Source of the DNA: Globodera rostochiensis | Lineage: Eukaryota > Nematoda > Chromadorea > Rhabditida > Heteroderidae | Assembly: GCA_018350325.1 (NCBI GenBank) | Contig: JAEVLN010000007.1 | Coordinates: 3,329,804 to 3,393,803 of the forward strand | Length of the DNA stretch: 64,000 bases | Direction: 5' to 3' | Shown here: in pieces, positions 30,177 to 42,100 of the stretch | How the letters are laid out: each line of letters starts with the position of its first letter | Position numbering within the stretch: position 1 is the stretch's first letter | The notes under the pieces: model-generated | What the model was told of the DNA's origin: nothing | What the model saw: the letters and a program-made list of their open reading frames with translations, nothing else | The model's database searches: none | Translations under genes and position numbers: made by a program

Positions 30177-30322
30177 ATCCGTGTTCCCCGACATTCCTTT
30201 CTTTCTTCAAACAAAAATATACAATGGATATAGGCAATTATTCCATATTACATAACATTCAATAAATAAATTTAGACCGTTTGCAATAAAATGCAATTTG
30301 GAATTTACAAATTACCGATCAG

Positions 30323-32815
30323 TATGCGAGTTCCGTATTCTGTTATTTTGGTTGGTCCCTTTCCGTGATTTTCGCTGTTTCCATATTACGTGATTTTGGA
30401 TTCCGTAATTCGCTGTTTCCGTTTTACGTGATTTTGGATTCCGTAATTCGCTGTTTCCGTTTTACGTGATTTTCGCTGTTTCCATATTACGTGATTTTGG
30501 ATTCCGTAATTTTCGCGGTTTCCGTATTCAGTGATTTGTGTTGGTCCCTTTCCGTGATTTTCGCTGTTTCCGTATTACGTGATTTTGGTTGGTTCCTTTC
30601 CGTGATTTTCGCTGTTTCCATATTACGTGATTTTGGATTCCGTAATTCGCTGTTTCCGTTTTACGTGATTTTCGCTGTTTCCATATTACGTGATTTTGGA
30701 TTCCGTAATTTTCGCGGTTTCCGTATTCAGTGATTTGTGTTGGTCCCTTTCCGTGATTTTCGCTGTTTCCATATTACGTGATTTTGGATTCCGTAATTCG
30801 CTGTTTCCGTTTTACGTGATTTTGGTTAGTCCCTTTCCGTGATTTTGGATTCCGTAATTCGCTGTTTCCGTTTTACGTGATTTTGGTTGGTCCCTTTCCG
30901 TAATTTTCGCTGTTTCCATATTACGTGATTTTGGATTCCGTAATTCGCTGTTTCCGTATTCAGTGATTTTGGTTGGTCACTTTCCGTGATTTTCACTGTT
31001 TCCGTATTACGTGATTTTCGCTGTTCCCATATTACGTGATTTTCGCTGTTTCCATATTACGTGATTTTCGCTGTTTCCATATTACGTGATTTTGGTTGAT
31101 CCCTTTCCGTGATTTTCGCTGTTTCCATATTAAGTGTTTTGGATTCCGTAATTTTCGCTGTTTCTGTATTCAGTGATTTTGGTTGTCCCTTTCCGTGATT
31201 TTCGCTGTTTCCATATTACGTGATTTTGGATTCCGTAATTTTCGCTATTTCCGTATTACGTGATTTTTGATTCCGTAATTCGCTGTTTCCGTTTTACGTG
31301 ATTTTGGTTGGTCCCTTTCCGTGATTTTCGCTGTTTCCATATTACGTGATTTTGGATTCCGTAATTTTCGCGGTTTCCGTATTCAGTGATTTTGGTTGGT
31401 CACTTTCCGTGATTTTCGCTGTTTCCGTATTACGTGATTTTCGCTGTTTCCATATTACGTGATTTTGGCTGGTCCCTTTCCGTGATTTTCGCTGTTCCAT
31501 ATTACGTGATTTTGGTTGGTCCCTTTCCGTGATTTTCGCTGTTTCCATATTACGTGATTTTTGATTCCGTAATTCGCTGTTTCCGTTTTACGTGATTTTG
31601 GTTGGTCCCTTTCCGTGATTTTCGCTGTTTCCATATTACGTGATTTTGGATTCCGTAATTCGCTGTTTCCGTATTCAGTGATTTTGGTTGGTCACTTTCC
31701 GTGATTTTCGCTGTTTCCGTATTAACGTGATTTTCGCTGTTTCCATATTACGTGATTTTCGCTGTTTCCATATTACGTGATTTTGGATTCCGTAATTTTC
31801 GCTGTTTCCGTATTACGTGATTTTCGCTGTTTCCATATTACGTGATTTTGGTTGGTCCCTTTCCGTGATTTTCGCTGTTTCCATATTACGTGATTTTTGA
31901 TTCCGTAATTCGCTGTTTCCGTTTTACGTGATTTTGGTTGGTCCCTTTCCGTGATTTTCGCTGTTTCCATATTACGTGATTTTGGATTCCGTAATTCGCT
32001 GTTTCCGTATTCAGTGATTTTGGTTGGTCACTTTCCGTGATTTTCGCTGTTTCCATATTACGTGATTTTGGCTGGTCCCTTTCCGTGATTTTCGCTGTTC
32101 CATATTACGTGATTTTGGTTGGTCCCTTTCCGTGATTTTCGCTGTTTCCATATTACGTGATTTTTGATTCCGTAATTCGCTGTTTCCGTTTTACGTGATT
32201 TTGGTTGGTCCCTTTCCGTGATTTTCGCTGTTTCCATATTACGTGATTTTGGATTCCGTAATTCGCTGTTTCCGTATTCAGTGATTTTGGTTGGTCACTT
32301 TCCGTGATTTTCGCTGTTTCCGTATTAACGTGATTTTCGCTGTTTCCATATTACGTGATTTTCGCTGTTTCCATATTACGTGATTTTGGATTCCGTAATT
32401 TTCGCTGTTTCCGTATTACGTGATTTTCGCTGTTTCCATATTACGTGATTTTGGTTGGTCCCTTTCCGTGATTTTCGCTGTTTCCATATTACGTGATTTT
32501 TGATTCCGTAATTCGCTGTTTCCGTTTTACGTGATTTTGGTTGGTCCCTTTCCGTGATTTTCGCTGTTTCCATATTACGTGATTTTGGATTCCGTAATTC
32601 GCTGTTTCCGTATTCAGTGATTTTGGTTGGTCACTTTCCGTGATTTTCGCTGTTTCCGTATTAACGTGATTTTCGCTGTTTCCATATTACGTGATTTTCG
32701 CTGTTTCCATATTACGTGATTTTGGATTCCGTAATTTTCGCTGTTTCCGTATTACGTGATTTTCGCTGTTTCCATATTACGTGATTTTGGCTGGTCCCTT
32801 TCCGTGATTTTCAGG
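30323..32815. repeat. Long array of 23-38 bp GTGATTTT units
   Basis: Units all start (A)CGTGATTTT and continue CGCTGTTTCCATATTA, GGTTGGTCCCTTTCC or GGATTCCGTAATTCGCTGTT-type sequence. They are combined in higher-order blocks: the stretch at 31773-31970 recurs at 32376-32573, 603 bp on. Open frames on both strands come from the repeat. The same array is present but about a third as long at 48024-48837. Confidence 0.95.
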
Positions 32816-32989
32816 GTTTGAAAATTGTTCGAGATTAATATTCTTCCATGCTTAAATGTGTTACCAACCGCTTCCATCAATTTCGGCTGGCGGCGATGAC
32901 GGCGGCCCGACAAGTTGCTGATCATTCATGGCAAAGATCAGGCATGAGATTTTGCCCGATCGGACCGAGAAAGTGTAGGCGCGTTTGGT

Positions 32990-35515
32990 GCCACTATGAA
33001 GCGTTGCATTCACTGGCATATTAGCTGGGATTTAATCGGATGCCGGATTCCCGACGTTTTTTTGGTAACCGAAATTCCGACTGCTGGATTTCCGACATTT
33101 TTGGGTCCGGGTTTGGGTCCGGCATGCAGATTCCGGGCATTTTTGGGTCCGGTATGCCGGATTTCGAACATTCTAGATCCGGTATGCCGGATTCCGGACA
33201 TTTTATTTTGGCATCCGGTTAATCCTTGGTATATAGGTATAGATGAAATAACGCAAAAAAGGGTCATTTTTTTTTGCAAATTTTTCATCTTAAGAATTAG
33301 GAATCAATATCCTCGTAAATTTTTGTTTCTTTCCCAAAAAAGAAGTGGAAAAAAGCTAACTATATTTACTTTAATTTAAGATCAAAGAACAAAAAAATTA
33401 TAAAGAAAAATGAGAAAAAAAGAAAGAAATAGTAATTAAAATTTAAAAAATAATTTCAAACCCTATTAAATTCGGAAGCAACATTTAAAAATGAGCACTA
33501 TGAAGCGTTGCATTCACTGGCAAATTTAGCTGAGATTTAATCGGATGCCGGATCCCAACGTTTTTTTTGGTAACCGAAATTCCGACTGCTGGTTTCCGAC
33601 ATTTTTGGGTCCGGGTTTGGGTCCGGCATGCAGATTCCGGGCATTTTTGGGTCCGGTATGCCGGATTTCGAACATTCTAGATCCGGTATGCCGGATTCCG
33701 GACATTTTATTTTGGCATCCGGTTAATCCTTGGTATATAGGTATAGATGAAATAATGCAAAAAAGGGTCATTTTTTTTTTTGCAAATTTTTCATCTTAAG
33801 AATTAGGAATCAATATCCTCGTAAATTTTTGTTTCTTTCCCAAAAAAGAAGTGGAAAAAAGCTAACTATATTTACTTTAATTTAAGATCAAAGAACAAAA
33901 AAATTATAAAGAAAAATGAGAAAAAAAGAAAGAAATAGTAATTAAAATTTAAAAAATAATTTCAAACCCTATTAAATTCGGAAGCAACATTTAAAAATGA
34001 GCACTATGAAGCGTTGCATTCACTGGCATATTAGCTGAGATTTAATCGGATGCCGGATTCCCAACGTTTTTTTGGTAACCGAAATTCCGACTGCTGGATT
34101 TCCGACATTTTTGGGTCCGGGTTTGGGTCCGGCATGCAGATTCCGGGCATTTTTGGGTCCGGTATGCCGGATTTCGAACATTCTAGATCCGGTATGCCGG
34201 ATTCCGGACATTTTATTTTGGCATCCGGTTAATCCTTGGTATATAGGTATAGATGAAATAATGCAAAAAAGGGTCATTTTTTTTTTTGCAAATTTTTCAT
34301 CTTAAGAATTAGGAATCAATATCCTCGTAAATTTTTGTTTCTTTCCCAAAAAAGAAGTGGAAAAAAGCTAACTATATTTACTTTAATTTAAGATCAAAGA
34401 ACAAAAAAATTATAAAGAAAAATGAGAAAAAAAGAAAGAAATACTAATTAAAATTTAAAAAAATAATTTCAAAACCTATTAAATTCGGAAGCAACATTTA
34501 AAAATGAGCACTATGAAGCGTTGCATTCACTGGCATATTAGCTGAGATTTAATCGGATGCCGGATTCCCAACGTTTTTTTGGTAACCGAAATTCCGACTG
34601 CTGGATTTCCGACATTTTTGGGTCCGGGTTTGGGTCCGGCATGCAGATTCCGGGCATTTTTGGGTCCGGTATGCCGGATTTCGAACATTCTAGATCCGGT
34701 ATGCCGGATTCCGGACATTTTATTTTGGCATCCGGTTAATCCTTGGTATATAGGTATAGATGAAATAATGCAAAAAAGGGTCATTTTTTTTTTTGCAAAT
34801 TTTTCATCTTAAGAATTAGGAATCAATATCCTCGTAAATTTTTGTTTCTTTCCCAAAAAAGAAGTGGAAAAAAGCTAACTATATTTACTTTAATTTAAGA
34901 TCAAAGAACAAAAAAATTATAAAGAAAAATGAGAAAAAAAGAAAGAAATACTAATTAAAATTTAAAAAATAATTTCAAAACCTATTAAATTCGGAAGCAA
35001 CATTTAAAAATGAGCACTATGAAGCGTTGCATTCACTGGCATATTAGCTGAGATTTAATCGGATGCCGGATTCCCAACGTTTTTTTGGTAACCGAAATTC
35101 CGACTGCTGGATTTCCGACATTTTTGGGTCCGGGTTTGGGTCCGGCATGCAGATTCCGGGCATTTTTGGGTCCGGTATGCCGGATTTCGAACATTCTAGA
35201 TCCGGTATGCCGGATTCCGGACATTTTATTTTGGCATCCGGTTAATCCTTGGTATATAGGTATAGATGAAATAATGCAAAAAAGGGTCATTTTTTTTTTG
35301 CAAATTTTTCATCTTAAGAATTAGGAATCAATATCCTCGTAAATTTTTGTTTCTTTCCCAAAAAAGAAGTGGAAAAAAGCTAACTATATTTACTTTAATT
35401 TAAGATCAAAGAACAAAAAAATTATAAAGAAAAATGAGAAAAAAAGAAAGAAATAGTAATTAAAATTTAAAAAATAATTTCAAAACCTATTAAATTCGGA
35501 AGCAACATTTAAAAA
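32990..35515. repeat. Five tandem copies of a 506-bp unit
   Basis: Copies start at about 32992, 33498, 34003, 34509 and 35015 (CACTATGAAGCGTTGCATTC). Copies three to five are almost identical; the first two carry most differences. Inside each unit are TCCGGTATGCCGGATT palindromes and a long A-rich half. The same 60-85 codon frames recur on both strands in every unit, but they consist of simple internal repeats and are not credible genes. Confidence 0.95.
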
Positions 35516-36039
35516 TGAGAAAAAAATAAAGAAATAGTAATTAAAAAATAAAGAACGCCGGGTTGGCAAAAGTCAATTCAGCTGAAGTTTTGAATCCAGA
35601 AGTTCGGATTAGGGGGCTAATTTCGCCACAATTTAGGCTTAAAATTTTTTGAAAACTCCTGGCCCGGAAACGAGTACGCAGAATTTTAAAATTTATTTAA
35701 ATCAAATTTCCAATAGAATCCGGTTCTGAAAAGTTCCGGAATCAAAACCCCCGATGTTCCAAAAACGCCTAGACCAACCGCTGTGGCACTGGTACGCGCT
35801 TGCGTTTTGGAACAGTTAGTGACCAAATCCTGATCGGGACTGATCAGAGATAGTGTTCCGGTATTAAATTCAATCAAAAATATATGCTGCAATTTTAACA
35901 ACCACCTTGTGTAAAGTGTTCTGCCAGCTGCTGATGGTCCAGCTGAACTGGCCCAACTTCTCGTCAAACACAGTTCACAAATTTTTATTATTTTGTAATG
36001 CTTGAGGTAATTGAAAATGTACAAATCGGACATTTTTTC
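35516..36039. other. Flank with possible exon-like pieces
   Basis: On the minus strand, 35960-35910 (WASSAGPSAAGRTLYT) and 35850-35690 (KTQARTSATAVGLGVFGTSG) have protein-like composition but no clear splice partners or homology. They could be worn gene fragments. Nothing firm. Confidence 0.3.
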
Positions 36040-36873
36040 CTAATTCGCCATTTGATGATTGATCGTCAACTGAGCACCATCATCCGTTCCGAAGGAAAGC
36101 GAACTGTCCGGTCCAATGAAATATTTCATCGCGGAATGCAACTCGCCACTGTCCAGCCGCGATAGAAATGTGGCACGGAGCTGAGAGATTAAGTGGGATT
36201 ATTTGAGACCTTGAAAGTCTGACAAAACGTAAAGAAAGAAATTTTGTTTCGGACGTATAAACGTGCAAAGAAAACCTGCAATTCAGCAGCACTGATTTTC
36301 GGCGAGTTTGCAAGTTGTAAAGTAATTGTTTCAGTCGCATAGAGTTCTGCTAAGTGCCGCAGTTTGTTGTTCATTCGGTCCTTCAGCTGCGAACATTTGA
36401 AAAAAGCGTTGAAAATCCGGTTAATTTGTGGCACCTTAGACACAGAAGCGCGTTTCAGCACCGGACGAATATTTTCGCAGGTCAAACTGATCAGTTCAGT
36501 ACCGCATTCTCGCAAAAATGTTCGGACGTCATGTCCAAAACGGAGCAAAGAGACGGCGACTACATTTGCGGCCACCGCCGGATTCGGTCGCTGTTGCGGA
36601 TCAACCGAAAGCATTTCGTCAACAATTCGATGTATTGGCTCAATAATCCGAAGTGGGAGAATTGGCAGATCCCTTTGGGAGTAAGTTTCGCTACTCAACA
36701 GCTGATAGAACGGATTTTGTCTGAATTTTTAAGAAAATTCTCTTTTTCTAACGCCTTTTTTCTTTTACCCGGTGAAAATTTCGTGAGCCAGCGTCCCGGC
36801 CGCCCACGTGTCGGCCATTTCGAAGTTTAAGTGCGTGTCGGGTGCCGGGGAAACGCGGCGAATTTCAGGCGCC
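36040..36873 (-). pseudogene. pink-1: PINK1-like kinase, C-terminal fragment
   Basis: Three minus-strand exons join in phase: 36873-36769, 36720-36276 and 36180-36040 (TAG). They begin inside the kinase domain at the activation-segment APE motif (APEIRRVSPAPDTHLNFEMA), then ADTWAAGTLAHEIFTG, NPFYQLLSSETYS and DLPILPLRI. The RP motif follows with PINK1-type context (DPQQRPNPAVAANVVAVSLL), then the helical C-terminal extension. PINK1 is the mitochondrial kinase that phosphorylates ubiquitin and parkin and starts mitophagy. Everything before APE (ATP-binding lobe, HRD and DFG motifs, targeting signal) is absent; upstream lie aspartic protease pieces instead. The visible exons have no stop or frameshift, so this is a truncated recent copy, or the rest lies far away. 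Confidence 0.75.
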
Positions 36874-37195
36874 CTTAAAGCGTTAAGGGCCTTTGCTCAA
36901 ATTTAAATCGCAATTTTATGATTTGAGGATCAATTTTCTTATCAAAAAATTGTTAAAAATCACAAAAATTTTCCCGGCGGTACCTGTCGGCGTCGTCGGA
37001 CCCCTATCATTCCTAAAAAGCTTCAAAAATACTGTATTTAAAATTTTTTGATTGCACAAATACAAAAAAACTTGTTTTTTTGAATGATTACAACAAAAAT
37101 GCACTAAAAACGGAATTGATTTGACAGTATACAAAACAAATCGCCAAATTTTGGGTTTGGTGTACAGTTTCCGCCCACAAAACTACAGTATACAC

Positions 37196-38398
37196 CTTGA
37201 ACTGCCAGAAGGTCTGGCTTGTGACTGAATGTAAGTGATCGGCGCCACAAAGCGTCGTTGATCGGTGCCACCCATTGTCATCTCGCCACCAAATTCGGAA
37301 GATGGGTCGCTAAAACAAAAAAAAACAGTAAAGATCCAAGAACTGTTGAATGAAATTTTGTAATTTTCTTGACAAATTAATTACGGAAAAAGTTTGTCAT
37401 ACCAATAAACACCTCGCCAAGAATCCATTGTTTGTCAACACCTCCCGGCAGTTCCAGGCCCATGAAGCCAGAGCTGCAATTTAAAGTTATTAAATTTAGG
37501 GATTTTATTTTTCGAGCCTTACAGGCATGTTGTTCGTACCCTGGAGGTGATCTTCCAGACAACGTCCTTGCCCGCGGGGTGTACGCTAGTGCTGCACGAG
37601 ACCCGAAATTTACCGAGACTCGAGAGTCGAGACCGAGACCGAGAAATGACACCGAGACTCGAGACCGAGACCGAGAAATGACCCCGAGACTCGAGTCCGA
37701 GATCGAGACCCAAAAAAACCGAGAAATTTCCCGAGTCGAGACTCGAGACCGAGACTTTTTTGAAAATTTTTTAATTTTTTGGTTCAAAAATTTGGAAAAG
37801 ACAAATTTTTTTTGCAATTTTTTTTTGCAATTTTTATTAAAGGGTTTTGCAGAGGACTAGCGGTACCGACAGGCGCCGCGGCGAACAAGAATAATTTTAG
37901 GAGTGTATTTTTGAGTTATTGGATTTTTTTTAATTAAGAAAATTGGTCAGGAATACAAGTTTTTTTGCAAATTCTGCTCTACTTTTAGGGGGGGGGGAGG
38001 GAGGGAGTCGGCGGTGCCGATAGGCGCCGTCGAAAAAATTTTGAATTTTTGACTCAATTTGTTAAGAGATTTGCAACTAAAAATTTTAAAAATGCGGTAA
38101 TTTTTGTAAGCTTTTTTAGGTGTAGGAAGGAGGGGTGTGCCTATAGGCGCCGCCGAGGAAGATGAGTCTTTTCTTTGAATTCTAAACAAATTCTCTCTAA
38201 AAATGCCATCTTTAGGGGTGTAAAAAAGTCTCGATCGAGACCAAGTACCCGAGACTTGAGACCGAGACCGAGACCCAAAAAACCCGAGAAATTTCTCGAG
38301 TCGAGACTCGAGACCGAGACTCTCGTGCAGCACTAGTGTACGCTTGCCGCCGATGTTGAAAGAAATGTCTGGAAGGGTTGGGATGCGATTGCATGGCA
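37196..38398 (-). pseudogene. Pepsin-type aspartic protease, scrambled fragments
   Basis: Three minus-strand pieces resemble cathepsin D/pepsin enzymes. (1) 38398-38344 reads CNRIPTLPDISFNIGGK and, beyond an inserted transposon, 37578-37523 reads KDVVWKITSRVRTTC. (2) 37473-37403 reads SGFMGLELPGGVDKQWILGE, the conserved C-terminal block. (3) 37309-37196 reads GGEMTMGGTDQRRF, VAPITYI, then, one base out of frame, TFWQFK; in intact enzymes this block precedes the other two. So order is broken, there is a frameshift, the two catalytic DTG/DSG motifs are not seen, and a 749-bp element splits one exon. The frames on either side of that element do not match either. This is a non-functional remnant of one or two gene copies. 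Confidence 0.8.
37587..38335. mobile_element. hAT-like non-autonomous element, 749 bp, inside an aspartic protease exon
   Basis: Ends TAGTGCTGCACGAGA at both sides in inverted orientation, flanked by a perfect 8-bp duplication GTGTACGC (37579-37586 and 38336-38343). Both sub-ends are arrays of CGAGACCGAGACTCGAG-type words. The middle has three GC-rich near-palindromes of the CGGTGCCGATAGGCGCCG type. There is no transposase frame. Confidence 0.93.
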
Positions 38399-39132
38399 CT
38401 GTATAGTGAAAAAATTCATATTTTTTTTATTTCAAAATTTTAAGATAATGTTTAGATTTAAAATTTAAATTAATTGGCAAAGTTAGATTAAATATTTCGA
38501 ATTTTTAAATTAAAAGACTTCGCCCTGCGAAACTTTGGTGGCACCAATGTGTTCGCTGATCCGTTTTCCACATCTTTTAAGGTCCAGCAATTACGGACGT
38601 GCTTAAAAATTTAAAATCAATTAAAATCAATTTTAAAATGTTTAAAATTAATTTTTATTTCAAAAATCTTTTTTTTTTCATTTATAATTATTCATGAATT
38701 TTTTGCGTTGGAAGCGTTTTGAGCAAACCAATGCGAACATCCGGAGTCCATCGAGTGGGGACGGCCAATCGGGGAATGGGAAAAAGGGACAGTCATCGCT
38801 TATAGCGTTAAAACACTGAATTCCGGAGTGCATTTGTGTGGGCTGATCAGTGGGGATGGGTTCGTTCCCCATAATTATTCATCGTTTTCGCTTTCCCCTG
38901 GGGGGAAAAAAGTCTGTCGACGATTTGTGATGCTCGATGCTGATTGGCTGGTGAAGTGCGTAAATAGCCGACCCAACCCCTCACAAAATCAGTTTGGGGT
39001 GGGAGCAGTCAGACCTTTTAGAACTAGCTTAACACACCGGATAAAATTAACTTTAAGTTTCTAAAAAGTTTTTTAGGACTAGTTTTTATGCTAGACTACC
39101 GTTTAAATGAGACTAATTTTAAATTTTAGCCG

Positions 39133-42100
39133 ATGATGCTTATCATCGGCCTTTTTCTCCTCCTTACCCCCAACCCAAATGTTTGCGTATGCGGAAGCGA
39201 ACGGCATGGGCCGTGAACTTCAACCGACTCCGGAACCGACTTTGGACCAGGCTAATGCTGAACCGAACGGCATGGGCCGTGAACTTCAACCGACTCCGGA
39301 ACTGACTTTGGACCAGGTTAATGCGGAAGCGAATGGCATGGGCCGTGAACTTCAACCGACTCCGGAACCGACTTTGGGCAAGGCTAATGCGGAAGCGAAT
39401 GGCATGGGCCGTGAACTTCAACCGACTCCGGAACCGACTTTGGACCAGGCTAATGCTGAACCGAACGGCATGGGCCGTGAACTTCAACCGACTCCGGAAC
39501 TGACTTTGGACCAGGCTAATGCGGAAGCAAACGGCATGGGCCGTGAACTTCAACCGATTCCGGAACTGACTTTGGACCAGGCTAATGCGGAAGCGAACGG
39601 CATGGGCCGTGAACTTCAACCGACTCCGGAACTGACTTTGGACCAGGCTAATGCGGAAGCAAACGGCATGGGCCGTGAACTTCAACCGACTCCGGAACCG
39701 ACTTTGGGCAAGGCTAATGCGGAAGCGAATGGCATGGGCCGTAAACTTCAACCGACTCCGGAACCGAATTTGGACCAGGCTAATGCTGAACCGAACGGCA
39801 TGACGGGACCGAAACTGACAACGGACGGACCGCTGCCGGACTCGACCTTGCAGGGACCGCGCGACAAGACTTTAAACCGAAAGCGCCAAAAGCGAAATGC
39901 TGCAGTTATTGGCGCAATTGTGCAGGCCGGCGTAAAGGTGCATGGGATGGTGGTCGATGGAGTGGCCAAGGTCGGGGTGAGCGTGTTCTGCACCACTATC
40001 CGAGAAACTTGCGCATGCGGCAAGGGCGCTTGCATTGAGCACATGGGCTATGACAAAAGCCCTTGCTGTATGGCTAACTTCCAGTTGCAATGCTGCGTGG
40101 ACGTAAGTGTTTACGCGTTTTTTTGCATGGATGTGGATTGGGTACTGTAAATCAAAATGACCTTTTTGATTACGGTATTATTTGGAATTATTAGTTTTCT
40201 TATTAAAATGCGAATAAATTTGAACAAAAAAAATTGGTGGATTACAGTACTCAAACTCAATTACGCTCCTGCAAATTAATAATATACCTTAATGATCAAA
40301 ATTTAAACCGAAATTTTTTTCTAGCAAACTTTAATAAGCCACTTTTTAGATTCCGACAACGACCGTGGTATGAAATTTTGGGGGGTCAGGGCATTAATTG
40401 CCAATGCTTTTATATAGGCGGCACCCGTAATCGTGCAAGTCTCAAAGGCTTGCGACAAGGAAAAAGAGGCGTGTGAGTGCGGGTGGGGAAACTGCTTGCG
40501 GAAAGACGGCATGGCGGCGAGCACTTGCTGCTCGGCCGACTACGAGTTTGCCTGCTGCACCACTGTAAGCGTTTGCTTCTTATAAAGCGGTGCTTAAGAC
40601 TTAAATTTACGGGAAATTGAGACCAGAGCCGAGAATTGGCCTAAACCAAAAATGGCACAATCTGAACGGGCAATCCTCGCTATTATACCATCCAAACGTT
40701 TCAAATTCAAAGCAATTCAAAAAATCGTTAGCTTTTGCTTACTTTAAACCCACTAACTTTTGGATGCTATTCTTTGTCTGATAAATTGTGCCGTTATATT
40801 GTTGGAAATATTGCAATTGATTTCAGATTACTGTCAGTAATTTTTCTTTTCCGGTAAATAAATTTGCCCGATATATCCCCGATCGATATATCCCCGATAA
40901 ATCAGTTGGTCTCAAGTCGAGGGGGGGGGGTATTTTAAGACCCCAGCCGACTTCCTTTCGGGATGATTAAGTGCCACCGAAAAAGCCCAACACTGTTAAT
41001 TTCATGAGTTTGCAAATGTTAGTGATTCTCAAATACAATTTTTTGTTCATTTTAGGCCCCGACGACTGAAGCGACAACGGTCTGAAGTTTTTTGGGGATA
41101 ATTAAGTTTTTTAACGATGCTTTTACAAGACACTGCTCCCCGAACAAAAACTGGAGAAGGCATGCAACGATGCGGCAGCGCTTTGCCAATGCGGATGGGC
41201 CAGGTGCATCAAAGCGGACGGGTTTAAAGCGAGCCTGTGCTGCAAGGAGGGGTACAAGTACAAATGCTGCGTCGACCCCGAGAAATCATACACGATGGTC
41301 AAAAAAAACACGGTAACATTTTTCTGTATTAATTTGTTGTTTAATTATTATGTTCTCTTTTTACAGACCGAACTCATCATGGAACAGCGCGCAAAGGATG
41401 AATGCAAAAACGCAAACTTTACGTGCTTCTGCGGCAGTGAAGAGTACAAAAACGGAAGGAGCTTAAAGTTCATGTGCTGCGACACGAACTTCAAGTGCGA
41501 ATGCTGCGACACGGTAAGTGTTGTAAACATTTTTCAATCCATGTTTGGGCTGCGTTTGGATTAAAGACCGGACACGAATTTTTTGGGATCCCGGTCCAAT
41601 CCCCAAAAATTTTTTATAAAAAAGACAATTTACATGCAAACATCATTTTAATTTCAATTGGATTTTGCGCCACTTTAAATTACTTTCGAAGTTTTAACTT
41701 TGAAAAGCGTTAAAATGTGTTTTAAGGACACGTTGTACAAGATGAAGCCTGGCGTAAGCAGTTTCTGTGTTTTTTTTATTTTTTTAAAGTTCATTGAGCT
41801 TGTAAACGAAAAACAATGCACAAAAAAGTGCGATGACGTGCGAGGATATGGTCGCTGCAGTTGGGAGGAAGGTGTGCCAGGCGACGCGTGCTGCCTGGAA
41901 AACTACCGCCAGGATTGCGACACTAGAGTATCATAAAATGGGCACCGAAAATATTGTCAAAATTCTTTTTGTTTTATTATTAAACACAACTTTTATTTCA
42001 AGCTATTTTTGATGTTCATGCTTTTATTTAATCTTCAGTATTAATTTGTGATCTTTTAGTGGTTTGCTGTCGCCATTCACTTTGTAAGTTATATTTATAT

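Larger units (their letters stand above)
28205..30322. repeat. Segmental duplication, copy 1
   Basis: About 2.1 kb nearly identical to 45885-48025. The match starts patchily (28205-28400) and becomes almost perfect from about 28465 to the start of the tandem array at 30323. It carries one secreted-protein gene and one small membrane-protein frame. Confidence 0.95.

Noticed and set aside
33010..35324. Recurrent 60-92 codon frames in the 506-bp units
   Set aside because: Same simple internal repeats (GPKNARNLHAGPK) on both strands; no start context, no homology.
39164..39751. Minus-strand frame of about 195 codons with FTAHAVRFRI repeats
   Set aside because: Antisense of the 22-residue repeat exon; the plus strand has the cysteine modules and splice sites.
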